NCBI GenBank assembly: GCA_000222875.2
Contig: AFRD01000105.1
Span: forward strand, 1-64,000
Reading direction: 5' to 3'
Length of the DNA: 64,000 nucleotides
DNA from: Periglandula ipomoeae IasaF13
Lineage: Eukaryota; Ascomycota; Sordariomycetes; Hypocreales; Clavicipitaceae
The position numbers and the translations under genes were made by a program. This document shows, piece after piece, positions 1-10,490 of this stretch; the first letter of the stretch is position 1, and every line of letters starts with the position of its first letter. Below the pieces are notes generated by a model. It had not been told where the DNA came from. It was given only the letters and a program-made list of their open reading frames with translations, and made no database searches.

Positions 1-2
1 CC

Positions 3-275
3 TATCCCCTGTGTGCCTTGCCCCGATGCGTGGGATGGTTGGCCCACTGGCGCCAACAGATGCTCACTCCCACAGGTGTCAAGATTTGGCGCCCAAGACA
101 GCTGTACATCGGCGAGGGCGAGAGAAACTACGTCGACGTCAATGACAGGGAGTCAAAGTCTGACAGCGGAGTCTTCGGAGCTCCGTCTCAAGTGTGTCAC
201 GGTGGAGATAGCAAGAGGAACAACCTTGCTACTTTTAAGAATGAGAGAGGGGACGTCATGAGACCAAAGCTTTGA
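3..275 (+). CDS. Citrate synthase, C-terminal fragment (runs off the left edge)
   Basis: The reading frame is open from the window edge to the TGA at 273-275, about 90 codons, so this is the last exon of a gene lying mostly outside. The translation contains GWLAHWRQQM and then KIWRPRQLYIGEGERNY, which is the C-terminal signature of bacterial-type (GltA-like) citrate synthases: a GWxAHW helix followed by RPRQxYxG. These enzymes condense acetyl-CoA (or another acyl-CoA) with oxaloacetate. The last 45 or so residues form a hydrophilic tail beyond the usual enzyme end. The catalytic His and Asp residues lie outside the window, so citrate and 2-methylcitrate synthase cannot be told apart. The mitochondrial type ends differently, which suggests this is an accessory isoform. 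Confidence 0.6.
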   Translation, partial: YPLCALPRCVGWLAHWRQQMLTPTGVKIWRPRQLYIGEGERNYVDVNDRESKSDSGVFGAPSQVCHGGDSKRNNLATFKNERGDVMRPKL

Positions 276-540
276 AGACCGGATGGTCTTGTTCATCTCA
301 CTATAGGCTTTATTGTACGATCAGGACTTTCTAGTTGGGCCTAAGTGCTAGCGGTGGAAAGCATATTGGGTATCAAGTATGTATACGTTCAAGCTCAGAT
401 GTAGGTTGAAGGAGGCAGTTTACTTCGAGGATAGTCATTTCTATACATAATACCCCTCTTCAAGTTCCCATGCTATTGCGTGCCTCAGTTTCGTGCAACT
501 AAAAGCCACTTGGTGAGAGAAACCTTCTACCAGTGTCGGA

Positions 541-1746
541 TCACCAATCCAGCAGCGGAGCATGACTGTTCCTCTTCAGAAAGTCATTTACCTCTGCCGT
601 CGTAGCATCCCACAAACCTTGAACCTGCTCTTCATTCTTAGTAACGGCATGCGACGGTATAATCTGTCCAATCGGCTCGATATATCTCCCTTTAAACTTG
701 TCTTCCGATCGTCTGATGTCGCTCGCCGTCGCAGCATAAAGCGTCGCAAACGATCCCTCGTCCTCTTCCATGAGCACTCGGCGCATAATCGGCTTCATCA
801 AGGCAGCGAATATGTTGAGTGCACCATCGCTCTTCACACCACCAGGGTGCACTAAGACTGAGATGATTGGCAGTCCTTTCTTGTCAAGGCGCGCTTGTAG
901 CTCCTGTGCAAAGATCATGTTGGCAGCCTTCGCTAAGCTGTATCGCAGCATGTCAACTGTAAAGAAATGTTTCTGGACATATCGGTATAGCCATGGTTCA
1001 GAGGGCAGTTTGTCAAGTAGAAAGTCCTTCGAGTTAAAGTTGAAGGGATAGTCTGGCGGGAGGAAGATCCTGACGACGTTCGAAGAGGTGGTCACGATGC
1101 GAACATCGGAGCCTTCCGTCTTGGTGGCATTGATCAAGAGTGAGAGCAAGGCATTGGTGAGAACGAAGTGGCCCACGTGGATAGGAAATATCGTCAGTTT
1201 TGCACAGTGCTTTGGTAAAACACATCCAAATGCTTCGAAAGTTGAACGTACCATGTAGCCATTACCATCTCCCACCCTTCATCGTTTGTCTGCAAGTCCG
1301 ACGTCAACTGTCCCGCATTATTCACTACGAAAAGTCAGCTTCCGTCAATTACAGCTAATTGGAACCACATGAACGCACCGAGAAGATCAATTTTGTTCTC
1401 TCGCGATTTTATCTGCTCAGCTCCTCTCAGCACGCTTTCGATGTCCGACAGGTCTAATTGAATCCAGACGAGGTGTTCTTCGACAACTCCAGGTGCATTC
1501 GTCAAGACAAAGTCTCTGGCGTACTGCGCCTTCGCTTCTGATCGAGCAGTAAAGTAAACTTTCGCGCCTTTCGCTGCCAGATGTTTGACCGTATGGAGAC
1601 CTATTCCGGAGCTAGGTCATGAAGTTGTTAGGACCGAGGTCGAGGTATCGTAATCGGGCGGGTGCATCATACTTCCCACCGGTCACCACTGCAACTTTGC
1701 CTGCCATGCTTGGCATGTCCTCAGCCGGATTCCACTTTTGACTCAT
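541..1746 (-). CDS. Short-chain dehydrogenase/reductase (SDR)
   Basis: Four exons give a 344-residue protein: 1746-1673, 1611-1379, 1324-1266 and 1209-541, with introns of 61, 54 and 56 bp that all have GT..AG ends and keep phase. Splicing restores the motifs of a classical NAD(P)-dependent oxidoreductase: TGGNSGIG for the dinucleotide fold (residues about 21-28), VNNAG, and the catalytic YSLAK. The start at MSQKW was chosen because this fungal subfamily begins with a similar MSxKW segment; an upstream in-frame ATG at 1806 is possible. The third intron's acceptor leaves a five-residue insertion compared with the usual spacing before VGHF, so that junction is the least certain. The substrate is unknown. 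It is transcribed divergently from the damaged gene at 2251. Confidence 0.8.
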
Positions 1747-2250
1747 CTTGAGATCTTTATGTTGCGCAAAGGTAGAAGAGTCTGGTGGTGTACTACACGT
1801 CTCCATGTCAGACAGGGAAGGCTTCAGCGCCAGGGGACATATTTGTACTCATGGAGACTAGCAATACACAACAGATGGAGCATTACAAGTCGGCACTGCA
1901 ATTTATCTCACAAAAGTAATCGTAAGCAATTTTGAATTCCATCTAAATCATCCTTTCAAACAATCGCGACTCGTTCTCGCCAGTCAATATCGCGCCCATT
2001 TGCTCTCCTCCGGAGTTTCGTTACCTAAAAGGGAAAATGCGATTCTTGGCATTTTCAGCCACCAGATGGAGTCCGCACAGCGAAACGGACCCTCATTTCC
2101 ACTGGATGCTGGAAAATCCGTAGTCTTACATGCCGTAGCGACAGAAGCGCATGACATCTTCCCCGTGACACAAACTTTGTATCTACAATCTTCTACTGAC
2201 CCTTCTTGTACTTGCTCGATCCATGATTTGCAAGTGCAACTTCCCTGACA
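1747..2250. other. Divergent intergenic region
   Basis: This stretch separates the start of the minus-strand SDR gene from the first recognisable codons of the plus-strand regulator-like gene, so it must hold both promoters and perhaps a missing first exon of the latter. A CTGAC followed by CTAG just before 2263 would serve as an intron end for such an exon. I see no other gene. Confidence 0.4.
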
Positions 2251-3269
2251 TTGTTCGCTAGATTGGAGCCGATACCCGTCCAGACATCAGGCGCCTTCCA
2301 ATTCGTCCACTTCTCGCACCCAAATGAGGCTGCATCCCAGAAGGGCCGGGTCCGATCGCATGCGGCCAAGAACGCCGTCGCTCGGCAGAAAAGGGTCGCG
2401 AGTTACCAAAAGGCCAAGTTGGAAAATGCCTTTAGAGAGACACAACCCGAAGATGACACTCTCGTAAATCCGCCATCGCTACATGCCCCATGTTCGGTTC
2501 ATCAGCCTTCAATATCGCCGTTAACATACCCGCCACTTCTCAAACTCGACCTCTTTGATGTCTTTGCCTCTGCTACGACCGCATTTGAGAAGTACCTCTT
2601 CCATCACTGTAAGTATCCTTGTTCAATCCACCATGTATCGTCGCGAATTGCATGCGGGTGGCCGCATCACGAATATTCTTTACTCATCTCACGCACTGCA
2701 GTCATCGCCAATGTTGTCGGCAAAGCCTTCACCTGCGGATCATTCCGCTACATGTCCGACGACATCGAATTCTGTCATAGCATAGCCACATTATGGGTGA
2801 GAATGGCTGTAGCAGACTCGGGTGTGCTGGCGTGTATTTTCCTTGCCGCCTGTCGACATCTGGCTCGGTCCTATGGCGACGATAGGTATTGCGCTTTCAT
2901 CTTCAAGTACAAGGGCCAGTGCATCGCGGGGATCAATGACGCCTTGTCCCATGACAGAAGTACGGCTAGCGATCTCACGATAGTAAAGACCCTTGTTCTT
3001 GCATCAGATGCAGTATGTTCCCTCGGCGCTTTCACATCACTCATGATGATGGCTGATGAGTCGAATAGATTGTACACAGCGAGAAAAGAGCATCAAGGTG
3101 GCATTTGTGAGCTGCTTCTGCAATGGTAACTTCGAGGGGAGGAGTGAAAGCCATAGCGGGAAATGGGTTCTTGGGAGAAATCGTCTCACGAGTTAAGAGA
3201 ACCCCGGTGCAAGCAAACGAAAGAGTACCAACATTGGCATCAGTATTCGTTGACACATCTGCAATATGA
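2251..3269 (+). pseudogene. Fungal regulator-like protein, broken by an in-frame stop
   Basis: Three exons can be joined: up to 2608, 2702-3012 and 3069-3269, with introns 2609-2701 (GTAAGT) and 3013-3068 (GTATGT..AATAG). The product begins with an FQFVHFSHPNEA and KGRVRSHAAKN segment and continues with helical blocks such as FLAACRHLARS and VLASDA. This is the layout of fungal proteins related to the C-terminal domain of Zn2Cys6 regulators (Fungal_trans_2-like) that lack a zinc cluster. After the second intron the frame meets TGA at 3108-3110, yet it continues sensibly as MVTSRGGVKAIAGNGFLGE to a stop at 3267. An Arg codon CGA changed to TGA would explain this. No ATG is in frame at the 5' end, so the true start is missing or sits in an undetected exon. 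Family assignment is tentative. Confidence 0.45.
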
Positions 3270-3466
3270 TCAGTCTTTGACCCTAGCTAAGAGTAGTCTT
3301 GTAAATAACACCATCGTGAAGTGAAAGAGAGGCCAAACTAAGCATTAATCGAATACAAAGAATTTTTATTCCGCAAATAGATACGCCAGACCAAATCACG
3401 GACCATTTCCTCTATCGTGTATCTAAAGTCTACCGTCCTTTGTCATCCTTGAAAATCGTAAAGCGT

Positions 3467-5333
3467 TTAGTGTCCGAATCTAAAATTCAATCGCTTGCTG
3501 CCCTCGTCCTTTGTCGTCGCCAAATAATTGATTCTTTCTTCCCTTGTCATCGACAGCCAGATTCTGTCCCTGCGCTTGTTCACCAGTACATAGTACGCCT
3601 TGATGCCACAGATCAACACAATGTTCCAAGCCACCACGCCCAAAAGAATCTTGTTGCCTCTGTAGTAGTACGGCTTGTCGTTGTCTCTGTAGATCTGCGA
3701 AGAGATGATGCTCGAAATCTGCACTGACATATTGTACAGAGATGAGGCCACCGTGCGGGTTTGTACAGATCCTGAATTGCGTGATGTGAGAGCCACGAAG
3801 ACGGCATGACAGTATGGGAAGCCGACGATGAGAGTGGAGATAACCCATTTTGACCAGTTGCTGTTGGGAAATACAGCAGGCAAGCTGACCAGGGCGACCA
3901 AAAGAGGCAAAACCCAGATCTGAGTGATGAGGCCAATGAGAATTCTTTGATTGATTTTCTCGGATACCCAGGTCCAGAATAAAAGCTGAAGGATGAACAA
4001 AGTGTATGCAGGAAATGGTAAGAAGATTAGTTTCGAATGTGTTGAACCCCAGTGCCTTGCACGTCAGTGTGATGTATGCTTGAGGCGGCGAATGAGGAAT
4101 ACTCCACGTGAGACCCAGAAGGTAGATAGGCCAAAGATGATAATCGAAAAGAGCATCACGGAATAGTGACCAGCTCAAGCCTTGACGGTTGTGCATGGTG
4201 GACTTGCCGGGGTCGTCTCGAAGGACTCGGGTAACCATGATGGTTTCCTCCCGCTCGGTGAACCAACCCTCCTTAGGACGAAGAAGTCCCTTGTACTTGC
4301 CTCTTGCGGTCTGGGTCGGCGACGCTGGGAGATATAGCCAAGTCCAAACACCAATTAATCCCGTGAAGACACCCTCTATCAGAAACATGTACCGCCAGCC
4401 TTCATGTAAGGTCCCATGTCCACGCAGATGAAGGATACCGTACGCGAGGAAAGCACCAACAATCTGCGTTGACTGATATGATGTCCAAAACCAACTCAGA
4501 CGTCTGGGCAGCTCAGAATTGGTGAAGAAGTAGCTAAGATAAAGGATAGTGTCTGGAATGAAACCACCTTCAATAAGACCAAGCAGCGAGCGAGTGATAT
4601 AAAACGATGTTTTCCCGCGCAGGCCAGCCTGAGCTGCCGCCACAATACTCCAGGAAACCATTTGGATAGGGATCCACGTATCAGGGCCCAGCTTCTTGCT
4701 GATGAGCTGGGAGGGCAATTCAGCAAAGAGGAAAGAGCAATAAAAGATCGTCATTCCGTTGTTGTAATCGTTTGTGTTCATGCCAAGGTCGCCTGAGCAT
4801 TCATTAGTATGGGAATGTTCTGAGGCACTTCTTCTTGAAGGCGTATACTTACCCAGCATGTTGTCTGACAAAGCTTGAGAGATGTTGCCACGATCGAGTT
4901 GCAGGGCAAAGAACATGATGCAGGCCGGTAGAGCAATTTTCCAATTGAGCTGTAAAACATGCGGTGAGTCATTGATTCATCTGGTAGAGGCTAGAGAACG
5001 TTTTCTTACCTTTCGAACCAAGGTCTTTTCTTCTTCATGTGACCATGTTGCTGATGGGTCGAATCGGTGAGTGCCTTCGAACCCTTCCACTGGCTTGTAA
5101 ATGTCCACAGCCTCGGGCGCAACGAAGACGCCTTCATTTTTGTTTGAGGAATCTTCTAAAGATGAAGTTGAGGCCGAAGAGGAGCTGGTTTCATAGCCAG
5201 CATCGATGGAGACATGGCTGATACCCTGCCCGCCAAGCTGCCACCATTTCCGAGGTCGTCCACGAATAGTGCCAGAGGTCACTGTGGCACCTTTCTGGTT
5301 TGGGAAGGCCTCAATATTGTGAGTTCCGGACAT
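3467..5333 (-). CDS. MFS transporter, Dal5/allantoate permease (anion:cation symporter) family; one frameshift
   Basis: Three exons: 5333-5010, 4949-4853 and 4792-3467, separated by two 60-bp introns. A hydrophilic N-terminus of about 108 residues precedes the first membrane segment (LNWKIALPACIMFFALQLDRGNIS). About twelve hydrophobic segments follow, with the family's loop DTWIPIQMVSW and GFNTFETNLLTI. Relatives carry allantoate, nicotinate, pantothenate, biotin or other small anions across the plasma membrane; the substrate here cannot be read. After NLLTI the frame is lost and resumes one base later as AYTLFILQLLFWTW. An extra base in the AAA at 4013-4015 (TTT on the coding strand) explains it, and no intron fits there. 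With the frame restored the protein would be about 581 residues, normal for the family. The stop at 3467 and the C-terminal part are otherwise intact. Confidence 0.75.
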
Positions 5334-7043
5334 CTTGACGGTAGACTCTCCTGTGCAGGCTCAATATCTCTCATTCCATTGTGGTTTCAAAGGGAGATGC
5401 TTCGTATTAATATACAAAACCAACGAGCGTCGTAAGGCCCTCCGATCATGCTCCGTGATAGAGGATAAAAAGGCCATTATTTGCCGCTAACCCTGCAAGA
5501 GAATTTAGATGCATCCCCTCTCCCTGCACGGTTTGCATACATTATCCCACTCTACCGGGATTGAAACACTGTGGGGGTTTGACGTGATAGCACGGCTCCA
5601 GTAAAGGTAGTGGTTGGGACGGGTCGTCATGATGGTCGTTGTCGATTGCGTGACCGACGGACACGGTCGGGGTCCCGCCACAACCCGCGTTATCATACTG
5701 CTCTGCACTGGAAAACGTGTGAATGGATCAATGTATGTCATCAACTAGCATTTGTCTCGTGCTTTTCCGATATTGGACCTGTCGCGCCCGCGGTAGCGGA
5801 ACGATGGCCGTCGACAGCGTCTACACGTTGCGGCGTTCGAGATCTGGCTCTAGCAAGCGTGCAAGGGTATCGAGAATCGGAAAATTCTACCACGCATGCT
5901 GCTGAAACTTAATTCAGTGTTCCTGATTGGGCATCAATGACGTTAGACTATCCGACAGTCTGGAAAGAGGCTATTCGCCCAATCGTGAGGACGTCTGGTA
6001 GGGAGCTATTGAATGGACGTCGTTTTGATACAATATCGCACGATATGTGGCTTCAGCGACTATTCGCAAAAATATTGACTTTCAGAAGCAAAAACGCGAA
6101 GTTTGCGACAATCCGGCGATAAGCTTTTGTCATCACCTTGGGTGCTGGGCAAATGGGCGATCGCGCCTTTGGCAGATGATTCCGTTACAACGCCAAGGCT
6201 CGACAGTTCCTTGGCCATGTACGTAGGAGCCACATTGTACGTGAAGTTTTTATTGAGAGCCGTTTGGGAATAATGAAGCGGGCCAATGAAAATGCAAAAT
6301 CAAGATTGAAAATGTCATCATGCGATGTCGTGAGACGAAAATAATCGTGTCAACCTGAGATTACTTTCCAATGTGGTGATGTTATGAACAATCCATCGAC
6401 CACACGCTTGGGATTTCTTTTAGCTCGCGGTTTCCTGCTTGGAATCGTTCGATCACCATTGGCTGTCGCTATCCCCGGCCCACTTTTCAATGTCACCATC
6501 GTTCCTCCCTAACCGCTTCGTCTCACTGTAATTCCACACCTCTCATTATCATGTGTCAGATGTCTTTCAGCTTTGCGATCTCGTGTATTGCTGATTTTCT
6601 CCGATACCAACGACGCAAAGCTTCTCCGAAGCCGCGTAATTATCATCATCTACGAAGAAGGCATCGGTGTCGCATATGTGATTGTTACCAGCTCGAGCGC
6701 CAACCTGAGCACTTGCAACATCGCAAAGCCGCACCATACTGGTTAAAAGTCAAAGCATGTCATGTTAATATGTACACCAAGGAAGCTTCAACTGTCTTGG
6801 CCAATCCAGTTTCAGCAGAGTGGGTCCTGAAAAACAAGCCAGCATTCAATCATCACAATCCTCAATCATATAAGCTTTAGAGACCATTTCCGAGCACCAA
6901 AACACAACTACAAACTCCTTTTCGTCCCATTCCCGCAATCCTGTCTCCGTCTCGGAAGATAAATGCCCTATCTCATGGACCTCTGCTTTGTTTTCTCCAT
7001 ATAAGCCATAGCCCATTCCACTGTAGCACATTAGCTAATTTGT
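5334..7043. other. Intergenic, no supported gene
   Basis: Only short reading frames occur, open on both strands with no family motif. The part next to 5334 is the promoter of the Dal5-like carrier. The AT-rich stretch around 6220-6420 shows no repeat or RNA gene that I can recognise. Confidence 0.4.
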
Positions 7044-7799
7044 CTAGATGACCGAATATGCCGGCGCCGGGTCGCACTTACACTGGCGATTCATCTTCTT
7101 TGTACGCGACAGGTGCCACGTCTCATTTATTCGCCTTTCCCCATCAGATTCTCTGTTTTCGTCATGACAACAATAGCAGAACTCAACCTCAGACGGCAAT
7201 GGCGAAATTTGCGGTGTGGCAAGGTAGCCGAGTGTTGGAGCAGGAGGAAATTGGACTGCATCATATGAACACCAATCCTCGTCTTCCTCGACATACAAAT
7301 CTTCACCTGGATACTGCATTGGATCTGGAGCCGCCCATGACCCCACATAATTTGTATTCTCCCCGACGGCGCTGTGTCTCTGCAGCTCAGCAGTCTCGGC
7401 ATGAGCCTGACCTTGACCAAGGCTGTCATCACTTGGCCTTGGACGGCATATCCAGTGGTCATCTCTGTGATGTGTATCACTCCATTCATTCAGTATCCGA
7501 GAGTCATATTGTGATATTTCAGAAGGCTGACCGTATGCTGATCCAGGTAGGCACTCTTGGCCCAAGTCATCCAGCCAGGTGGGGCCATGGTTCAAGTCAC
7601 CAAATGACGACGTTGTGTGAGTCTCTTTATAGCGACAGTCCCTTGATCGACAGGCCACCACTTGTGACGACCGCCCCAGTGACATGATGTTCTGAGACTG
7701 GATCGACAACATTGATACTCGAGAGCTTTTATATGAAGCTCCGGATTGTGCCAACGGGATGACAGCCAGCGGCAGCGACGACAATGGACGGGAGGGCAA
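7044..7799 (-). CDS. Hypothetical protein
   Basis: A 251-codon frame with no recognisable domain. The product is polar and acidic (VEEDEDWCSYDAV) with proline-rich parts and a Cys cluster near the end (CYCCHDEN, CKCD), which looks more like a protein than the 209-codon frame on the opposite strand over the same bases. A GTAAGT at about 7074 followed by an AGCTAAT and CTACAG suggests the last codons may be replaced by a spliced second exon ending before 6980. No membrane segment is evident. I cannot assign a function, and the gene itself is uncertain. Confidence 0.3.
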   Translation of the reverse strand: MPSRPLSSLPLAVIPLAQSGASYKSSRVSMLSIQSQNIMSLGRSSQVVACRSRDCRYKETHTTSSFGDLNHGPTWLDDLGQECLPGSAYGQPSEISQYDSRILNEWSDTHHRDDHWICRPRPSDDSLGQGQAHAETAELQRHSAVGENTNYVGSWAAPDPMQYPGEDLYVEEDEDWCSYDAVQFPPAPTLGYLATPQISPLPSEVEFCYCCHDENRESDGERRINETWHLSRTKKMNRQCKCDPAPAYSVI

Positions 7800-9398
7800 T
7801 AACGTGCAAGTGTGATATAAGGGGAGTATGAGTGTTGGCCAATGTGTATGGGGCCTCAGTGGTTCAAGTCAAGTGACTTTGGACTAATATCAGGTCAAAT
7901 GTATTTTTCTCACAAGAAAGAGGAAAATGAGAAGAAAGAAGAAAGATGAGAAAAGGAGGGTGAGAGGGGAGGACGCTGGTCTTTATGGCTCGAGCTGCTC
8001 CCGGCTCTGACCAATCACATCTGGGCACAGCCAACGTCACCTCCCAACTTCCTCCCGTGTCATCTGCATTACCCACGTGTTGATTATTTTTATCATCTTC
8101 TTCATTTTGGGGCATAATTCACTACATTCTGCACTTTTTCGACCATGAAGTCTCTCAGAGAGCTTGGATGAGATGTACTGAAAGTACCAGAGGCTTCTTA
8201 TATAATGGCCCATGTCCCATGGTAGATATACAGGTATTTTCCTCCAGCACTACTATTTGCTTGTCGAGCTGGTAATTCGAGTCTCTAGTTACTATGGATA
8301 ACTCTTTTCCATCAATATATCCTGTTATCAGCTCATCTCATGTCGTTGCGACGTTTGTCAAATCCTGCTTCAGTCTCGAGGACAAGTCGTCTCACAGCGC
8401 AACCAATGTGGCATACGTTTCTCTCAAGGGTAACTTAGTCGATTTATCAATGTTGCACGTGTTTTTCGTGTACTTCCGAGCTGATATGGCTGGTTCTGTA
8501 TTGTCTATCAATCCGATGTGATGGGAGTGGTCAGAATTATAAGAATGGCCTGCGGGGCAAAGTTCGGCCGAGGAGGCTGACACCACATAATGACTCGACA
8601 AAACCGTAAATTGTATTAAATAGTCTCTTTTGGTTATATAAAGTGCAATGCAAAGCCGTATAACGACAATGAGAACTGTTTTCACAGCTGCCGAATTCCC
8701 TGTGCTGGTTTCACCAGGTTCCTGTCCTGTTACATTCCTCGCTGTCATGCCCGAGAACGCACCTGAGGACTGACGAATAAAAAGAGTGAAGGATTTGCAA
8801 TGGCACTACTATACTAGTATGATAAAGATCGGACAGACGAAAAAGATGAAAAGGTCCAAATCGCGACAGAGTCTGGCCATAGAAATAGTTGTGGTGACGT
8901 CCGCCTACCAATGGTATAAGTCCAGAGTTGCCTGATTGGGCGCTTCGACCAGTCCGTCGTTGTGGCATCAGCGCATATCCAATCATTTCCTTTAGTGACC
9001 ACACACACCACGAGTGTCAGGCGGGAGCAATGACCAGAATTCACAGTGTGGCCGGACTTCCTATCCAATGATCTTGATGCCATTGAAACTTTAGGGTATG
9101 CGGTCGGAAAATTACTCAGGCACAAGTCGTCGTCTTAATTCAACCGTGACTCTAGCCATCAATATTAGGAAGGAATGGGTGGGGCGGAACTAAGCTCCCG
9201 CTGAACAAGGCGCCCGTTACGGGATGCGCAGGGTCAAGACTCCACAACGCGCGCGCCAGCTACGCGAACGACCAGACATGTCATGAACATCACTATTTCT
9301 ACATCGTCCGGCAGCAGTCCCTGATAATCAGTCACTCTGGGCTTGTCGCATTGGTGCCTCGTAGATAGAGGTTCGCAAAATAACGCGACACCGTAGCC
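7800..9398. other. Intergenic, no supported gene
   Basis: Short overlapping frames on both strands, none with motifs. The interval holds the presumed promoter of the hypothetical gene at 7799 and, at its right end, that of the EVE-domain gene. A purine-rich tract lies at about 7910-7970. Confidence 0.35.
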
Positions 9399-10490
9399 AT
9401 GCCGCCCCGAAAGCGGGCCGCCGACGCTGAGAGTGAGCCGCTTCCGAAAAGAAGATCTTCCCGACAGGCCGCTGCGTCCACCCCCAAGAAAGAGTATGCA
9501 CCCTCCAGCCTCCAGCTTAGCGATCACCGCTGGGCTTCTACGACTGACTTCTTCCTTCAGAAGCTCTGCTGCCAAAGAGGTTAAATCCCAAAAGAAACCG
9601 GTGGCCGCCAAACCCAAGGCCAACACTGCCGCAAACCCAACCAAGGCAGCCTCACATGAGCCCACCAAGTCAGCCAAGCCAATCGCTAAGGGCAACAAGC
9701 AGACTGCATCCGAAAGCTCAGATGTAGACTCTATCCCAATCACGAATCCAGAGGCACCGAGGCACGATGGGGAATGGTACTGGCTGATGAAGGCCGAGCC
9801 TGAGACTCGTCTCGAGAATGGTATCGACGTCAAGTTCTCGATTGATGACTTGAGAGCAAAGACGAAACCTGAAGGATGGGATGGTCAGTTTCGTTCTAGA
9901 TGTTTGACCTCTGCTATTTCCGATAACTAATTTCTCATAGGCATCAGAGCATACGCAGGTACTTTTACTGTCTGGTCACCCTTTCTGGGGTGAATAATGA
10001 TTGGCTGAGTTCTTCCACAGCAAGAAACCACATGCGCAACATGAACGCCGGCGATAAGGCCTTCTTCTATCACTCCAACTGCAAAGAGCCCGGCATAGCA
10101 GGCATCATGGAGATTGTCAGGGAATTTTCCGAAGATAGTACGTCTAGAAATACCTTCTCATCCTACCCTCTCGAGTATCAAGTCGATCTAACTTGGGTAG
10201 CATCGGCGCGAGAGCCCGGAACGCCATACTACGACCCCAAATCGACAAAAGAGAACCCAAGATGGAGTCTTGTCCATGTCGAGTTTCGCAAGAAATTCGC
10301 GGTACCCATTACCCTGAAGGAGCTGCGGGAGCTGGGCAATTCGGGCGGTCCCCTGGAGAACATGCAGATGCTCAGACAGTCAAGGTTGAGTGTAAGTAGA
10401 GTTAGCAAAGACGAGTGGGAAGCGCTGTGTAAGATCGCGGATGAGAAGGCCAAGGAAGCCGGGTTGGAGCATGAGACTGGAAGGGCGTGA
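9399..10490 (+). CDS. EVE-domain protein (thymocyte nuclear protein 1-like)
   Basis: Four exons: 9399-9493, 9561-9883, 9941-9958 and 10021-10490, encoding 301 residues. The first 110 or so residues are lysine/alanine-rich and basic (PPRKRA, PLPKRRSSRQ), suiting a nuclear protein. The EVE (PUA-like) domain follows, with WYWLMKAEPETR at its start, then ARNHMRNMNAGDKAFFYHSNCKEPGIAGI and VDLTWVASAREP. EVE domains bind modified bases in DNA or RNA; the human relative THYN1 binds modified cytosine. The third exon is only 18 nt, but phase and sequence across it (DGIRAYAARNHM) are exactly those of the family. The gene looks intact. Confidence 0.88.

Noticed and set aside
3120..3130. Frameshift at the end of the first regulator-like gene
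   Set aside because: An intron with GTATGT and AATAG (3013-3068) already changes the frame; a stop codon at 3108 explains the data better.
7058..7687. 209-codon plus-strand frame
   Set aside because: Overlaps the minus-strand 251-codon frame, which has a more protein-like composition and a possible spliced end.
9234..9833. 199-codon minus-strand frame
   Set aside because: Opposite the basic N-terminal exons of the EVE-domain gene; no motif.
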